A DNA stretch of 64,000 nt from Streptomyces sp. WAC 01529. Its GTDB lineage: Bacteria; Actinomycetota; Actinomycetes; Streptomycetales; Streptomycetaceae. This document shows, piece by piece, positions 51,738-60,749 of the stretch. The position numbers and the translations under genes were made by a program. Where the stretch lies: assembly GCF_003945545.1 (NCBI RefSeq), contig NZ_CP029617.1, positions 4,945,001 through 5,009,000 of the forward strand. The letters run 5' to 3'. Under the pieces are notes generated by a model. It saw nothing but the letters and a program-made list of their open reading frames with translations, was not told where the DNA came from and did no database searches. Position 1 is the stretch's first letter. Each line of letters starts with the position of its first letter.

Positions 51738-52964
51738 GTGGCCGTCATCGCGGTCCTCGTGGGCCTCGCCGTCCTCGCGGCCTTCGCCGTACTCCACTGG
51801 TACGTGTGGCGCCGCCTCGTGCGGGACACCACGGCCGGGCCGGGGCCCGCCCGGCGCGCGGGCACGGTGCTCTTCGTCGCCGCCCCGCTCCTGATGTTCG
51901 GCGCGCTCGTCGCCGAGCGGTCCGGGGCACCCTTCCTGCTGCAACAGGTGCTCGCCTGGCCGGGCTTCCTCTGGCTGGCCCTCGCGCTCTACCTGCTGCT
52001 CGCGGTGCTCGTGGGGGAGTTGGCGCGTCCGCTGGTGCGGCGGTGGGCGGAGCGGGGGGAACGTACGCCCTCCGTAGAGGCCGGTTCCGAGGCGGCCCTC
52101 TCCGAAGAGCCCGCCCAAGTCCCGGCGCCGGAACCCGCCCCCTCCCGCCGCCTCTTCGTCTCCCGTGTCGTCGGGGGCGCCGCCGCTGCCGCCGCTGTGG
52201 GGACCGTCGGCTACGGGACGTACGGCGTCCTGCGCGGCCCCAAGGTGAAGCGCGTCACCGTGCCGCTGGCCAAGCTGGCGCGCGGGGCGCACGGATACCG
52301 GATCGCCGTGGTCAGCGACATCCACCTCGGGCCGATCCTCGGGCGCGGTTTCACCCAGCGCGTGGTCGACACCATCAACGCCACGCAGCCCGATCTGATC
52401 GCCGTCGTCGGCGACTTGGTGGACGGCAGTGTCGAGGACCTCGGCCCGGCCGCGGCCCCGCTCGCCGGGCTGCGGGCGCGGCACGGCGCGTACTTCGTGA
52501 CGGGCAACCACGAGTACTTCTCCGGGGCCGAGCAGTGGGTCGACCACGTACGTGAACTCGGCCTGCGCCCGCTGCGCAACGCCCGCACCGAACTGCCCTG
52601 GTTCGACCTCGCGGGCGTCGACGACGTGGCGGGCGAGGACGAGGGCAAGGGCCCGGACTTCACCAGGGCACTGGGCGACCGGGACCGTTCACGGGCGTCC
52701 GTGCTCCTCGCGCACCAGCCGGTCGTCATCCACGACGCCGTCGAACACGGCGTCGACCTCCAGCTCTCCGGCCACACGCACGGCGGCCAGCTGTGGCCGG
52801 GCAACCTCGTCGCGGACCTGGCCAACCCGACCCTCGCGGGCCTGGAGCGGTACGGCGACACGCAGCTCTATGTGACGCGGGGCGCGGGCGCCTGGGGCCC
52901 GCCGGTACGGGTCGGGGCGCCCTCGGACATCACGGTGGTGGAACTGGCCGCACGGGGCGCCTGA
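51738..52964 (+). CDS. Membrane metallophosphoesterase
   Basis: 408 aa, GTG at 51738. Three hydrophobic stretches at the N-terminus (residues 1-25, 43-58, 70-95), a Glu/Pro-rich link, then SRRLFV (136-141) followed by an Ala-rich helix, which looks like an internal twin-arginine motif. The catalytic metallophosphoesterase domain is complete: DIHLG (194-198), GDLVDG, GNHEYF, and LSGHTHGGQLWPG. It resembles YkuE-type enzymes that act on lipid-linked phosphates; substrate unknown. Confidence 0.9.
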   Translation: MAVIAVLVGLAVLAAFAVLHWYVWRRLVRDTTAGPGPARRAGTVLFVAAPLLMFGALVAERSGAPFLLQQVLAWPGFLWLALALYLLLAVLVGELARPLVRRWAERGERTPSVEAGSEAALSEEPAQVPAPEPAPSRRLFVSRVVGGAAAAAAVGTVGYGTYGVLRGPKVKRVTVPLAKLARGAHGYRIAVVSDIHLGPILGRGFTQRVVDTINATQPDLIAVVGDLVDGSVEDLGPAAAPLAGLRARHGAYFVTGNHEYFSGAEQWVDHVRELGLRPLRNARTELPWFDLAGVDDVAGEDEGKGPDFTRALGDRDRSRASVLLAHQPVVIHDAVEHGVDLQLSGHTHGGQLWPGNLVADLANPTLAGLERYGDTQLYVTRGAGAWGPPVRVGAPSDITVVELAARGA

Positions 52965-52968
52965 GCCC

Positions 52969-53418
52969 TCAGGAACTGCGCGCCAGCTCCGGCCGCTTGA
53001 GGTAGTCCGTGAAGCCGGTGATGTTGCCCCACGGATCGGCGATCTCCACCGTCCACCCGGTGGCGACGGAGAACGGCTCGGCGAGCAGCACGATCCCCGC
53101 CTCCGCGAGTGCCCGGCCCTTGGCGCGGGCGTCCGGCACCTCCAGCCAGACGCGGGGCGAGGGCCACGGCGGCGTACGCGGCACGATGCCGTCCTCCACG
53201 CGCAGCAGCACGCCCGGGGTCTCCTTGCCGACCTTCAGGATGGCGAGCCCGATCTCGTCGAGCCGGAACGAGACCGGGAACCCGGCCCGTTCGTAGAACC
53301 CGACGGCCTCGCCCAGATCGCCGACGGGAAACAGGACGTTGTCGAAGCCGAGCAGTTCCGCGGCGGGGTCGGCGGTGAGCTGGTCAACGGACAGGCCGAC
53401 CGACTGGTTGTCTGACAT
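52969..53418 (-). CDS. VOC/glyoxalase-fold protein
   Basis: 149 aa from the ATG at 53418. Vicinal-oxygen-chelate fold recognised by LFPVGDLGEAVGFYERAGFPVSF, ARAKGRALAEAG and DPWGNITGF. Role (dioxygenase, isomerase or drug-binding) cannot be told. It is the last reverse-strand gene after sdhB, behind a strong terminator, so probably has its own promoter. Ends 4 bp from the convergent metallophosphoesterase gene. Confidence 0.85.
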   Translation of the reverse strand: MSDNQSVGLSVDQLTADPAAELLGFDNVLFPVGDLGEAVGFYERAGFPVSFRLDEIGLAILKVGKETPGVLLRVEDGIVPRTPPWPSPRVWLEVPDARAKGRALAEAGIVLLAEPFSVATGWTVEIADPWGNITGFTDYLKRPELARSS

Positions 53419-53520
53419 TCCGTCAGCGTAGGACGGTGCCCGCCGTCCGGGCGCAGACGCGCGAGAGCGACGCCGCGACCGCCCCCATCTGGCCCGCACC
53501 GGGGACGTGCCGGGGACGCG

Positions 53521-53558
53521 CTGTGGGCCCCGCTCCTCGAAAGGAGCGGGGCCCACAG
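53521..53558 (-). terminator. sdhCDAB terminator
   Basis: Perfect 17-bp stem: CTGTGGGCCCCGCTCCT (53521-53537), loop CGAA, AGGAGCGGGGCCCACAG (53542-53558), just past the sdhB stop on the reverse strand. Confidence 0.93.
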
Positions 53559-53580
53559 GGACGTACAGACGGCGAGCAGA

Positions 53581-54351
53581 TCAGAAGCGACGCGTGATCA
53601 GCGCGCGCTTGACCTCCTGGATCGCCTTGGTGACCTCGATGCCACGCGGGCACGCGTCCGTGCAGTTGAACGTCGTGCGGCAACGCCACACGCCGTCCTT
53701 GTCGTTCAGGATCTCCAGGCGCTGCTCACCCGCCTCGTCACGCGAGTCGAAGATGAAGCGGTGCGCGTTGACGATCGCGGCCGGGCCGAAGTACTGCCCG
53801 TCGTTCCAGAACACCGGGCACGAGGACGTGCACGCGGCGCACAGGATGCACTTCGTCGTGTCGTCGAAGCGCTCGCGGTCCTCGGCGGACTGCAGACGCT
53901 CGCGCGTCGGCTCGTTGCCCTTCGTGACGAGGAACGGCATCACGTCGCGGTACGCCTGGAAGAACGGGTCCATGTCGACGACCAGGTCCTTCAGGACCGT
54001 CAGACCCTTGATGGGCTCGACCGTGATCGGCTTGCCCGGGTTGATGTCCTTGATCAGGGTCTTGCAGGCGAGACGGTTCTTGCCGTTGATCCGCATGGCG
54101 TCCGAGCCGCAGATGCCGTGCGCGCAGGAGCGACGGAACGTCAGCGTGCCGTCCATGTCCCACTTGACCTTGTGGAGGGCGTCGAGGACACGCTCCTTGG
54201 GGTCGATCTCCAGCTGGAAGTCTTCCCAGGTGGCGTCCGCCGAGACCTCGGGGTTGAAGCGGCGGACACGCAGGGTGATCGTGATGTACGGGGAGTCGGC
54301 GAAGCCCGCCTCGGGCTTGACGTCTTCCTTGTCGAGGGTCGGGGTTGCCAT
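53581..54351 (-). CDS. sdhB: Succinate dehydrogenase iron-sulfur subunit
   Basis: 256 aa. Three iron-sulfur cluster sets: RSCAHGICGSDAM and NRLACKTL for 2Fe-2S; CILCAACTSSCPVF and the later CRTTFNCTDACPRG for 4Fe-4S and 3Fe-4S. Passes electrons from SdhA to the membrane quinone site. The ATG at 54351 overlaps the sdhA stop by one base (TGATG). Last gene of the operon. Confidence 0.97.
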   Translation of the reverse strand: MATPTLDKEDVKPEAGFADSPYITITLRVRRFNPEVSADATWEDFQLEIDPKERVLDALHKVKWDMDGTLTFRRSCAHGICGSDAMRINGKNRLACKTLIKDINPGKPITVEPIKGLTVLKDLVVDMDPFFQAYRDVMPFLVTKGNEPTRERLQSAEDRERFDDTTKCILCAACTSSCPVFWNDGQYFGPAAIVNAHRFIFDSRDEAGEQRLEILNDKDGVWRCRTTFNCTDACPRGIEVTKAIQEVKRALITRRF

Positions 54352-56105
54352 CAGTACTTACGCTCCATCGGCTGGTAGCGGGTCTGGACGACCGGCTTGT
54401 AGTCGAGACGGATCGTCTCCGTGCCGTCGTCGCCGACCTCGCGGTACGCCATGGTGTGGCGCATGAAGTTGACGTCGTCGCGGTTCGGGAAGTCCTCGCG
54501 GTAGTGACCGCCGCGGGATTCCTTGCGGGCGAGCGCGGACTGCGCCATGACCTCGGCCAGGTCGAGCAGGTTGCCCAGCTCGATGGCCTCCAGGAGGTCG
54601 GTGTTGAACCGCTTGCCCTTGTCCTGGATCGAGACGTTGAGGTAGCGCTCGCGCAGCTCCGCGATCTTCTCGACCGCCGTCTTGATCGTCTGCTCGGTGC
54701 GGAAGACCATGACGTTGGCGTCCATGGTCTCCTGCAGCTCCTTGCGCAGCTCGGCGACCCGCTCGGTGCCCGTGGCGTCACGCAGGCGCTCGACCTGGGA
54801 GACGACCAGCTCCTGCGCGTTCTCCGGAAGCTCGACGAAGTCGCTCTTCGCGGCGTACTCGGCGGCGGCGATGCCCGCGCGCTTGCCGAAGACGTTGATG
54901 TCCAGGAGCGAGTTGGTGCCGAGGCGGTTGGCGCCGTGCACGGACACGCAGGCCACCTCGCCCGCCGCGTACAGACCCGGGACGACCGTCGTGTTGTCCG
55001 CGAGGACCTCACCCTCGACGTTCGTCGGGATGCCGCCCATGGCGTAGTGCGCGGTCGGCTGGATCGGGATCGGGTCCGTGTAGGGCTCGATGCCGAGGTA
55101 CGTGCGCGCGAACTCGGTGATGTCCGGGAGCTTGGCGTCCAGCTGCTCCGGCGGGAGGTGCGTGAGGTCGAGGTAGACGTGGTCGCCCTCGGGACCGCAG
55201 CCGCGGCCCTCACGGATCTCCGTGTAGATGGAGCGCGAGACGACGTCACGGGAGGCGAGGTCCTTCATGACCGGCGCGTACTTCTCCATGAAGCGCTCGC
55301 CGTCCTTGTTGCGCAGGATGCCGCCCTCACCGCGGGCGCCCTCCGTCAGCAGGATGCCCATGCGCCAGATGCCGGTCGGGTGGAACTGGAAGAACTCCAT
55401 GTCCTCCAGCGGGATCCCGCGCCGGTAGCAGGCCGCCTGGCCGTCGCCGGTGAGCGTGTGCGCGTTCGAGGTCACCTTGAAGAACTTGCCGGTGCCGCCG
55501 GACGCGTAGATCACGGACTTGGCCTGGAAGATGTGGATCTCGCCGGTGGCCAGCTCGTACGCGACGACGCCCGCGCTCTTCTTGACCCCGTCCACCTCGA
55601 CGATGATCTGGTCGAGGACGTAGAACTCGTTGAAGAACTCCACGCCCTCCTTGACGCAGTTCTGGTAGAGCGTCTGGAGGATCATGTGGCCGGTGCGGTC
55701 GGCCGCGTAGCAGGACCGGCGCACGGCGGCCTCGCCGTGGTTGCGCGTGTGACCGCCGAAGCGGCGCTGGTCGATGGTGCCGTCCGGGGTGCGGTTGAAC
55801 GGCAGGCCCATCTTCTCCAGGTCGAGGACCGCGTCGATGGCCTCCTTCGCCAGGATCTCGGCGGCGTCCTGGTCGACCAGGTAGTCGCCGCCCTTGATCG
55901 TGTCGAAGGTGTGCCACTCCCAGTTGTCCTCCTCCACGTTGGCGAGCGCGGCGGCCATGCCGCCCTGCGCGGCGCCCGTGTGGGAGCGGGTGGGGTACAG
56001 CTTGGTGAGCACGGCGGTGCGGCTGCGCTTCGTCGCCTCGATGGCGGCGCGCATGCCGGCGCCGCCCGCGCCGACGATGACGGTGTCGTACTTGTGAATC
56101 TTCAC
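54351..56105 (-). CDS. sdhA: Succinate dehydrogenase flavoprotein
   Basis: 584 aa. Oxidises succinate to fumarate. FAD loop VIVGAGGAGMRAAIEA; the covalent FAD His is in TRSHTGAAQGGMAA; substrate-site residues are in QFHPTGIW, TEGARGEGGIL and HYAMGGIPTN; GANRLGTNSL is conserved. ATG at 56105, 16 bp after the sdhD stop. Length and motif order match actinobacterial type. Confidence 0.97.
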   Translation of the reverse strand: MKIHKYDTVIVGAGGAGMRAAIEATKRSRTAVLTKLYPTRSHTGAAQGGMAAALANVEEDNWEWHTFDTIKGGDYLVDQDAAEILAKEAIDAVLDLEKMGLPFNRTPDGTIDQRRFGGHTRNHGEAAVRRSCYAADRTGHMILQTLYQNCVKEGVEFFNEFYVLDQIIVEVDGVKKSAGVVAYELATGEIHIFQAKSVIYASGGTGKFFKVTSNAHTLTGDGQAACYRRGIPLEDMEFFQFHPTGIWRMGILLTEGARGEGGILRNKDGERFMEKYAPVMKDLASRDVVSRSIYTEIREGRGCGPEGDHVYLDLTHLPPEQLDAKLPDITEFARTYLGIEPYTDPIPIQPTAHYAMGGIPTNVEGEVLADNTTVVPGLYAAGEVACVSVHGANRLGTNSLLDINVFGKRAGIAAAEYAAKSDFVELPENAQELVVSQVERLRDATGTERVAELRKELQETMDANVMVFRTEQTIKTAVEKIAELRERYLNVSIQDKGKRFNTDLLEAIELGNLLDLAEVMAQSALARKESRGGHYREDFPNRDDVNFMRHTMAYREVGDDGTETIRLDYKPVVQTRYQPMERKY

Positions 56106-56121
56106 TGAGGTCGCCTCGGCT

Positions 56122-56616
56122 TTAGCGGATGTTCGGGTCGAAGGTGAAGATCACCAGCGTGCCCAGAAGGATGGTGAACACCGTGGCGGTGTACAGCAGG
56201 CCCTTGAGCCACAGACGCGTGTTCGGACGCTCGGCGTAGTCGTTGATGACCGTGCGCAGGCCGTTGGCGCCGTGCAGCATCGCGAGCCACAGCATCAGCA
56301 GGTCCCAGACCTGCCAGAACGGCGAGGCCCAGCGGCCCGCGACGAACGCGAAGCCGATCTTCGATACGCCGCCGTCGAGCACCAGCTGGATCAGCAGGTG
56401 GCCGAGGACGAGGACGACCAGGACGACACCGGACAGGCGCATGAAGAGCCATGCGGCCATCTCGAAGTTGCCGCGGGTCGAGCGCGGGGTCTTGGAGGTG
56501 CGCTTGCGCGGCGCCTCGATGAGGGGGGCCGGGTGGTCCACGTCGTAGAGCGAGGCACCCTCGACGGGGCCGACGCCGGACGTGCCGGACTTATCGAGCG
56601 TGGTGTCAGCAGACAT
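56122..56616 (-). CDS. sdhD: Succinate dehydrogenase membrane subunit D
   Basis: 164 aa from the ATG at 56616. The first 55 residues are hydrophilic; three helices follow (WLFMRLSGVVLVVLVLGHLLIQ, FWQVWDLLMLWLAMLHGANGL, GLLYTATVFTILLGTLVIF). His residues in LVLGHLL and MLHGANG are likely heme or quinone ligands. The open frame up to 57102 runs through sdhC in another phase and is not real. Confidence 0.93.
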   Translation of the reverse strand: MSADTTLDKSGTSGVGPVEGASLYDVDHPAPLIEAPRKRTSKTPRSTRGNFEMAAWLFMRLSGVVLVVLVLGHLLIQLVLDGGVSKIGFAFVAGRWASPFWQVWDLLMLWLAMLHGANGLRTVINDYAERPNTRLWLKGLLYTATVFTILLGTLVIFTFDPNIR

Positions 56617-56624
56617 GTCTGGCG

Positions 56625-57005
56625 TCAGCTCCCGAAGACTTCGCGGACGGCGTGGCCGAGGATCGGGTAAAGGGCCCCGACCATCAGGACGACCCAGATG
56701 CCGACGACGGTCCAGAGCATCTGCTTCTGGTAGCGGGGCCCCTTCGACCAGAAGTCGACGGCGATGACGCGCAGGCCGTTGAGTGCGTGGAAGAGGATGG
56801 CGGCGACCAGGCCGTACTCGAGGAGTGCGACGATCGGCGTCTTGTAGGTGCTGACGACGTCGTCGTACGCCTCGGGGGAGACGCGGACGAGAGCGGTGTC
56901 CAGCACATGCACGAACAGGAAGAAGAAGATGAGGACGCCGGTGACTCGATGAGCCACCCAGGACCACATTCCTTCCCGGCCGCGGTACAGCGTTCCAGCC
57001 GGCAC
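56625..57005 (-). CDS. sdhC: Succinate dehydrogenase cytochrome b556
   Basis: 126 aa, GTG at 57005. Three helices; the family signature is GMWSWVAHRVTGVLIFFFLFVHVLDT, with heme His candidates in AHR and FVH, and LFHALNGLRVIAVDFW. First gene of sdhCDAB. The upstream 170 bp contain TCTTCT-aactaa-AGAAGA (57046-57063), the only AT-rich spot, where the promoter may lie; I do not see a convincing -35/-10 pair. Confidence 0.93.
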   Translation of the reverse strand: MPAGTLYRGREGMWSWVAHRVTGVLIFFFLFVHVLDTALVRVSPEAYDDVVSTYKTPIVALLEYGLVAAILFHALNGLRVIAVDFWSKGPRYQKQMLWTVVGIWVVLMVGALYPILGHAVREVFGS

Positions 57006-57045
57006 GGAAGTTCCTCCGGGAGCGGGGATTGGGGCCGGCCGCCAG

Positions 57046-57063
57046 TCTTCTAACTAAAGAAGA
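57046..57063. promoter_or_regulatory. AT-rich palindrome before sdhC
   Basis: TCTTCT-AACTAA-AGAAGA, 6-bp arms, about 40-60 bp before the sdhC start. In a genome this GC-rich such a spot is a candidate promoter or operator of the sdh operon; function is inferred only. Confidence 0.35.
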
Positions 57064-57163
57064 AGCAGCTCTGTCGGACGAGCCCGGCCGGGTACGGTCC
57101 ACCGGCCGCTCGTCATCGTATCGACGAGTCGTTGCCAGCCCTGCGTCGGGTCCACTGGTGCGG

Positions 57164-57187
57164 TCAAACAGGCAATCAAACAGGCAC
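57164..57187. repeat. 12-bp tandem repeat at gene end
   Basis: TCAAACAGGCAA (57164-57175) then TCAAACAGGCAC (57176-57187). The second copy contains the stop codon (TGA read on the reverse strand at 57176-57178) of the OHCU-like gene. AT-rich for this genome and upstream of sdhC. Confidence 0.8.
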
Positions 57188-57922
57188 GTACGGGCTATCG
57201 GGGCGGGCCTGCGGGCGCTCGTCCCGGGCGGGGGCCTCGGGGGCCTCGGCGGCCGCGTGGGTGCGGGTGAGGCGGGTGAGACGGCCCCGGGCCAGGCGGC
57301 GCAGCTCCTCGGCGGCGATGGCGCGTTCCTCCTCGGGATCGTTGCCGAGGCGTGACCGAACGGCGCTGAGCAGGTGGTCCAGGGCCTCGGCGCGGGCGAC
57401 GTCGTCGAGGCAGACCACGAACGTGTGGCCGAAGCGGCTCTCGTACGCGGCGTGGGCGGCGCGGAGCGCGGTGTGCGCGGCGGTGTACGTGCCGTGGGGC
57501 GGCGCCGCCGGGTACTCGTGGGCCAGGGCCTCGGCGAGGTCGCCGGGGGAGAGGTCGTACGCGGCTTCGTCGCCGGCGGCGAGCAGGGCGTCGAGGTCGG
57601 GGTAGGGCCGGTGCTCGGCGACGCGGCGGGCCCAGCGGAGGCTGCCGATGCAGGTGAGGAGCGCGGCCTCGGCCTCGCGGGGCGTGGCGGAGTTCAGCTG
57701 TTCCGGCGTGGCGAGCGGGCCGACGGCGTGGGGCCGGAGGGAACGGTGCGGGGACAGCGGGCGCTCCTGGGCAGGGGGCGGTTGGGGACGGGTGGGGGGA
57801 GGGGTCGTTCGGGCGCGCGGGCGTGTGCGGGTGGTGTGGGTGGTGAAGGTGGGGCGTGTGTGGGGTGCTCGTAACGGTAGCGAGCGGGTGGAGAAAGCGT
57901 CCGGAGGATGGCCGGATTTCAC
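57176..57922 (-). CDS. OHCU decarboxylase-like protein
   Basis: 248 aa from the GTG at 57922; no better start is seen closer to the domain. Residues about 68-225 match 2-oxo-4-hydroxy-4-carboxy-5-ureidoimidazoline (OHCU) decarboxylase of the uric-acid pathway: LLTCIGSLRWARRVAEHRPYPDL and YESRFGHTFVVC...RSRLGNDPEEE. The usual His-Pro-x-Ile-Gly active-site motif reads HEYPAAPPHGTY here, so the catalytic His may be shifted or lost. The first 65 residues are Pro/Arg/Thr-rich and may not be translated. Other uricolytic genes are not in the window. Stop lies in a tandem repeat. Confidence 0.7.
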   Translation of the reverse strand: MKSGHPPDAFSTRSLPLRAPHTRPTFTTHTTRTRPRARTTPPPTRPQPPPAQERPLSPHRSLRPHAVGPLATPEQLNSATPREAEAALLTCIGSLRWARRVAEHRPYPDLDALLAAGDEAAYDLSPGDLAEALAHEYPAAPPHGTYTAAHTALRAAHAAYESRFGHTFVVCLDDVARAEALDHLLSAVRSRLGNDPEEERAIAAEELRRLARGRLTRLTRTHAAAEAPEAPARDERPQARPDSPYVPV

Positions 57923-58136
57923 CTGGATGGGCGAGTTTCGTTGCTCGGTGTGGACGGGTGGCTCGCGGGGGCGCGTCGTAGCGTGGCTGTATGGCTGTTA
58001 CTTCTGGTGCGGTTCGGGGGCAACGGTTTTGGCTCGGGACGCCTTGGGGTGACGGGCCCTGTCCCGCCGCTTCGAGGCGGATGTTCCCCACCCACCCACC
58101 CGTTTGCCCGGCGCTGGCGTCGGCGCGGAGGGCGCT

Positions 58137-59765
58137 GTGAGGCGGGGAGGCCTCCTGGGGAGTGGAGGTGTTGTTGTTGCGGGGGTGCTTGTTCTGGGGG
58201 TTGCTCTGGGGTGTGGTGGGGGCTCTTCCGGGGGGTCCGCGCCGGTTACGGCGGGGACCTCCGTGCCGGAATCGTCGGGCGCCACCACATCCGCTCCCTG
58301 GGACGCGCAGTCGCCTCCGGCGAGGCCCCGCGAGAGTTACCCCGTCTCCAGGGCCCCGGCCACCATCCCCGCCGTGCGCGAGCACACCGCCGCCCGCGGC
58401 CCCGGCTGGCGCCCCGCCGAGGACAAGGCCCGCGTGGTCGTCCGCGACAAGGGCCTCGCCGACGAGGGCCGCCTCCTCGCGGGCGAGCTGCGGCTGAAGT
58501 ACGCCGGTGAGGACAGGCCCCGTCAGGGGGACGTGGAGCTGGCGCTCAGCGAGGGGGACGGGCAGGGGCCCGAGTCGTACACCCTCACCGTCAAGGACCG
58601 CCGGGTCCGCATCACCGCCCCCGCCGAGGCCGGCGTCTTCTACGGGACCCGCACCCTCAAGCAGGAGGTGAAGGGCGGCAGGACGGCCCCCGAGGGCACC
58701 GTGCGGGACCGGCCCGCCAAACCGCGCCGCGGCCTTATGCTCGACATAGCCCGCAAGCACTTCGACGCCGCGTGGATAGAGGACCGGATACGCGAGCTGG
58801 GCGACCTGAAGTTCAACCAGCTCGGCCTGCACTTCTCCGACGACCAGGCCTTCCGTGTCGCCTCCGACTCGCATCCCGAGATCGTCTCCTCCGACCACCT
58901 CACCAAGGACCAGGTCCGCCGCATCCTGAAGCTGGCCGCGAGCCGCCACATCACCGTCGTGCCGGAGATCGACTCGCCGGGCCACCTCGGCGCGGTCATC
59001 CGGCAGCACCCCTCCCTCCAGCTCCGTGACGCCCGGGGCGTCGCCACCCCCGGCGCGGTCGACATAGCGAACCCGGCAGCCGCCGAGATCGTCGACGACC
59101 TCTTGAAGGAGTACGCGGAACTCTTCCCCGGCCGCCACTGGCACCTCGGCGCCGACGAGTACCGCGCCCTCACGGTCGAGGACCCCGAGACCTCCTACCC
59201 CCGCCTTGCCGCCGCCGCCCGCGAGCGGTACGGGCCCGACGGCCGCGTGCGGGACCTGGCGACCGGCTGGCTCAACGACCGGGCCGAAACCGTCCGCCCG
59301 CACGGGAAGAAGCCGCAGGCGTGGAACGACGGCTTCTTCCCCGGCGGGCAGGCCCAGGCGGCCGACGACATCGAGGTCGCGTACTGGACGGGCAAGGAGA
59401 TCGGCGCCCGCGACCCCGTGGAGTATCTGAAGGACGGGCGCGATCTCATCAACTACAACGACGAGTACCTGTACTACGTCCTCGGGCAGCCCAACGACTT
59501 CCGCTATCCGACCGGGCAGCGGATATACGAGAGCTGGACCCCGCTGGTGCTCCGCGGCACCCGGCCGGTGAGCGCGGAGTACGACGACCAGATCCTCGGC
59601 GGCTCGTTCGCGGTCTGGTGCGACCTCGCCGGATCGCAGACGCAGGAGCAGGTCGCCCAGGGCATCCGCATGCCGCTCGCGGCCACCGCCCAGAAGCTGT
59701 GGGACCCGCGAAAGCCCGCGCTCACGTGGAACGACTTCGTGAAACTCGCTGGTACGGTCCATTAG
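58137..59765 (+). CDS. GH20 beta-N-acetylhexosaminidase lipoprotein
   Basis: 542 aa from the GTG at 58137 with GGAGGG (58127-58132); a TTG at 58104 is less likely. Signal peptide with lipobox ALGC followed by a Gly/Ser linker. GH20 domain: the supporting N-terminal domain ends near GVFYGTRTLKQ, and the catalytic barrel has RGLMLDIARKHF, LGLHFSDDQAFRV, PEIDSPGHLGA and the catalytic Asp-Glu in WHLGADEYR. It removes terminal GlcNAc or GalNAc, probably from chitin or wall fragments, outside the cell. The 214 bp before it hold nothing I recognise. Confidence 0.92.
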   Translation: MRRGGLLGSGGVVVAGVLVLGVALGCGGGSSGGSAPVTAGTSVPESSGATTSAPWDAQSPPARPRESYPVSRAPATIPAVREHTAARGPGWRPAEDKARVVVRDKGLADEGRLLAGELRLKYAGEDRPRQGDVELALSEGDGQGPESYTLTVKDRRVRITAPAEAGVFYGTRTLKQEVKGGRTAPEGTVRDRPAKPRRGLMLDIARKHFDAAWIEDRIRELGDLKFNQLGLHFSDDQAFRVASDSHPEIVSSDHLTKDQVRRILKLAASRHITVVPEIDSPGHLGAVIRQHPSLQLRDARGVATPGAVDIANPAAAEIVDDLLKEYAELFPGRHWHLGADEYRALTVEDPETSYPRLAAAARERYGPDGRVRDLATGWLNDRAETVRPHGKKPQAWNDGFFPGGQAQAADDIEVAYWTGKEIGARDPVEYLKDGRDLINYNDEYLYYVLGQPNDFRYPTGQRIYESWTPLVLRGTRPVSAEYDDQILGGSFAVWCDLAGSQTQEQVAQGIRMPLAATAQKLWDPRKPALTWNDFVKLAGTVH

Positions 59766-59839
59766 CCGCCGCGCACGCCCTGGGGAGGGACGCGGGCGGA
59801 TCACCGTATGCCCGTGAACCCGTGGGGGGTCCCTCAGCG

Positions 59840-60685
59840 ATGCTTTGCACGTCCTGTCAGATGAATACGGCGACGACGCCCGAGGGGCTCTGCGCCGCCT
59901 GCGTCCAGGCCGCCGCGGCCGCGCCGCCGCCCCCGGCGGACGGTCGGGCCAAAGCGGGCGGGGCCCCCGCCTGGCTCCGCTCGCCGGTGGGGCTCGGCCG
60001 GGCGGTCGTCGCACTGCTCGGGCTCGTCGTCGCCGCCGACCTGTACTCGCTGTGGGCGGGCACGGTGATGCTCGACGTGATGAACGACCTGATCGCCGGG
60101 GAGTTCGGGGCGGACATCGAGCGGCGGGCGGAGCGCGCCGACACGCTGTACGCGTACAGCGGGGGCCCGCAGCTGGTGGCGCTGGTCGCGACCTGCGTCG
60201 TCTTCCTCGTGTGGTTCCACCGGGTGCGCGTGAACGCCGAGGTGTTCGAGCCGTACATCCACCGCAAGAAGCGGGGCTGGACGGTGTGGGGCTGGTTCGT
60301 GCCGGTGGTGAACTTCTGGTTCCCGCGGCGGATCGCCGTCGACATCTGGGACGCGAGCGCCGCCCGCCCGGCGGGATCGGACCCCGCGGTGCCGCTCGAC
60401 CCGTCGGCGGAGCGCGGCCCGCACCCCCTCGTCAACACCTGGTGGACGCTGTGGGTGGCGAGCCTCTTCGCCGACCGGTGGGCGGCCAAGTCGTACGCGC
60501 GCGCCGAGGAGGCCGACGAGATCAGGTCGGCGGTCGGCAACATGATGTTCTCGGACGCCCTGCACATCGCGGCCGCCGCGCTCGCCGTCGTCTTCGTGCT
60601 CCGGCTCACGCGCATGCAGGACCGCAAGGCCAGGTCGGGCCCGCCCCAGGCGCAGCCCGTGCCGGCGCCTGCCGCCGGCCCGTGA
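59840..60685 (+). CDS. DUF4328 membrane protein
   Basis: 281 aa, ATG at 59840. A small zinc-ribbon-like head (MLCTSCQMNT...GLCAACVQ, two Cys-x-x-Cys pairs) is followed by a Pro/Ala link and four hydrophobic helices. The segments FVLWFHRVRVNAEVF-like (here VFLVWFHRVRVNAEVF), KRGWTVWGWFVPVVNFWFPRR and NTWWTLWVASLF identify the DUF4328 family, abundant in Streptomyces, function unknown. Confidence 0.87.
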   Translation: MLCTSCQMNTATTPEGLCAACVQAAAAAPPPPADGRAKAGGAPAWLRSPVGLGRAVVALLGLVVAADLYSLWAGTVMLDVMNDLIAGEFGADIERRAERADTLYAYSGGPQLVALVATCVVFLVWFHRVRVNAEVFEPYIHRKKRGWTVWGWFVPVVNFWFPRRIAVDIWDASAARPAGSDPAVPLDPSAERGPHPLVNTWWTLWVASLFADRWAAKSYARAEEADEIRSAVGNMMFSDALHIAAAALAVVFVLRLTRMQDRKARSGPPQAQPVPAPAAGP

Positions 60686-60749
60686 TTTTTCCGCCCCGGG
60701 AGCGGGCAGAAGGCTGAACACGGTACGGAGTGCAGCGGGGGGACGCGCC

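Noticed and set aside
51384..52547. Long reverse-strand extension of the carboxypeptidase frame
   Set aside because: It runs antisense to the metallophosphoesterase and SCO4848-like genes; the signal peptide begins at 51383.
56617..57102. N-terminal extension of sdhD
   Set aside because: It covers sdhC in a different phase and has no family match; ATG 56616 gives the normal length.
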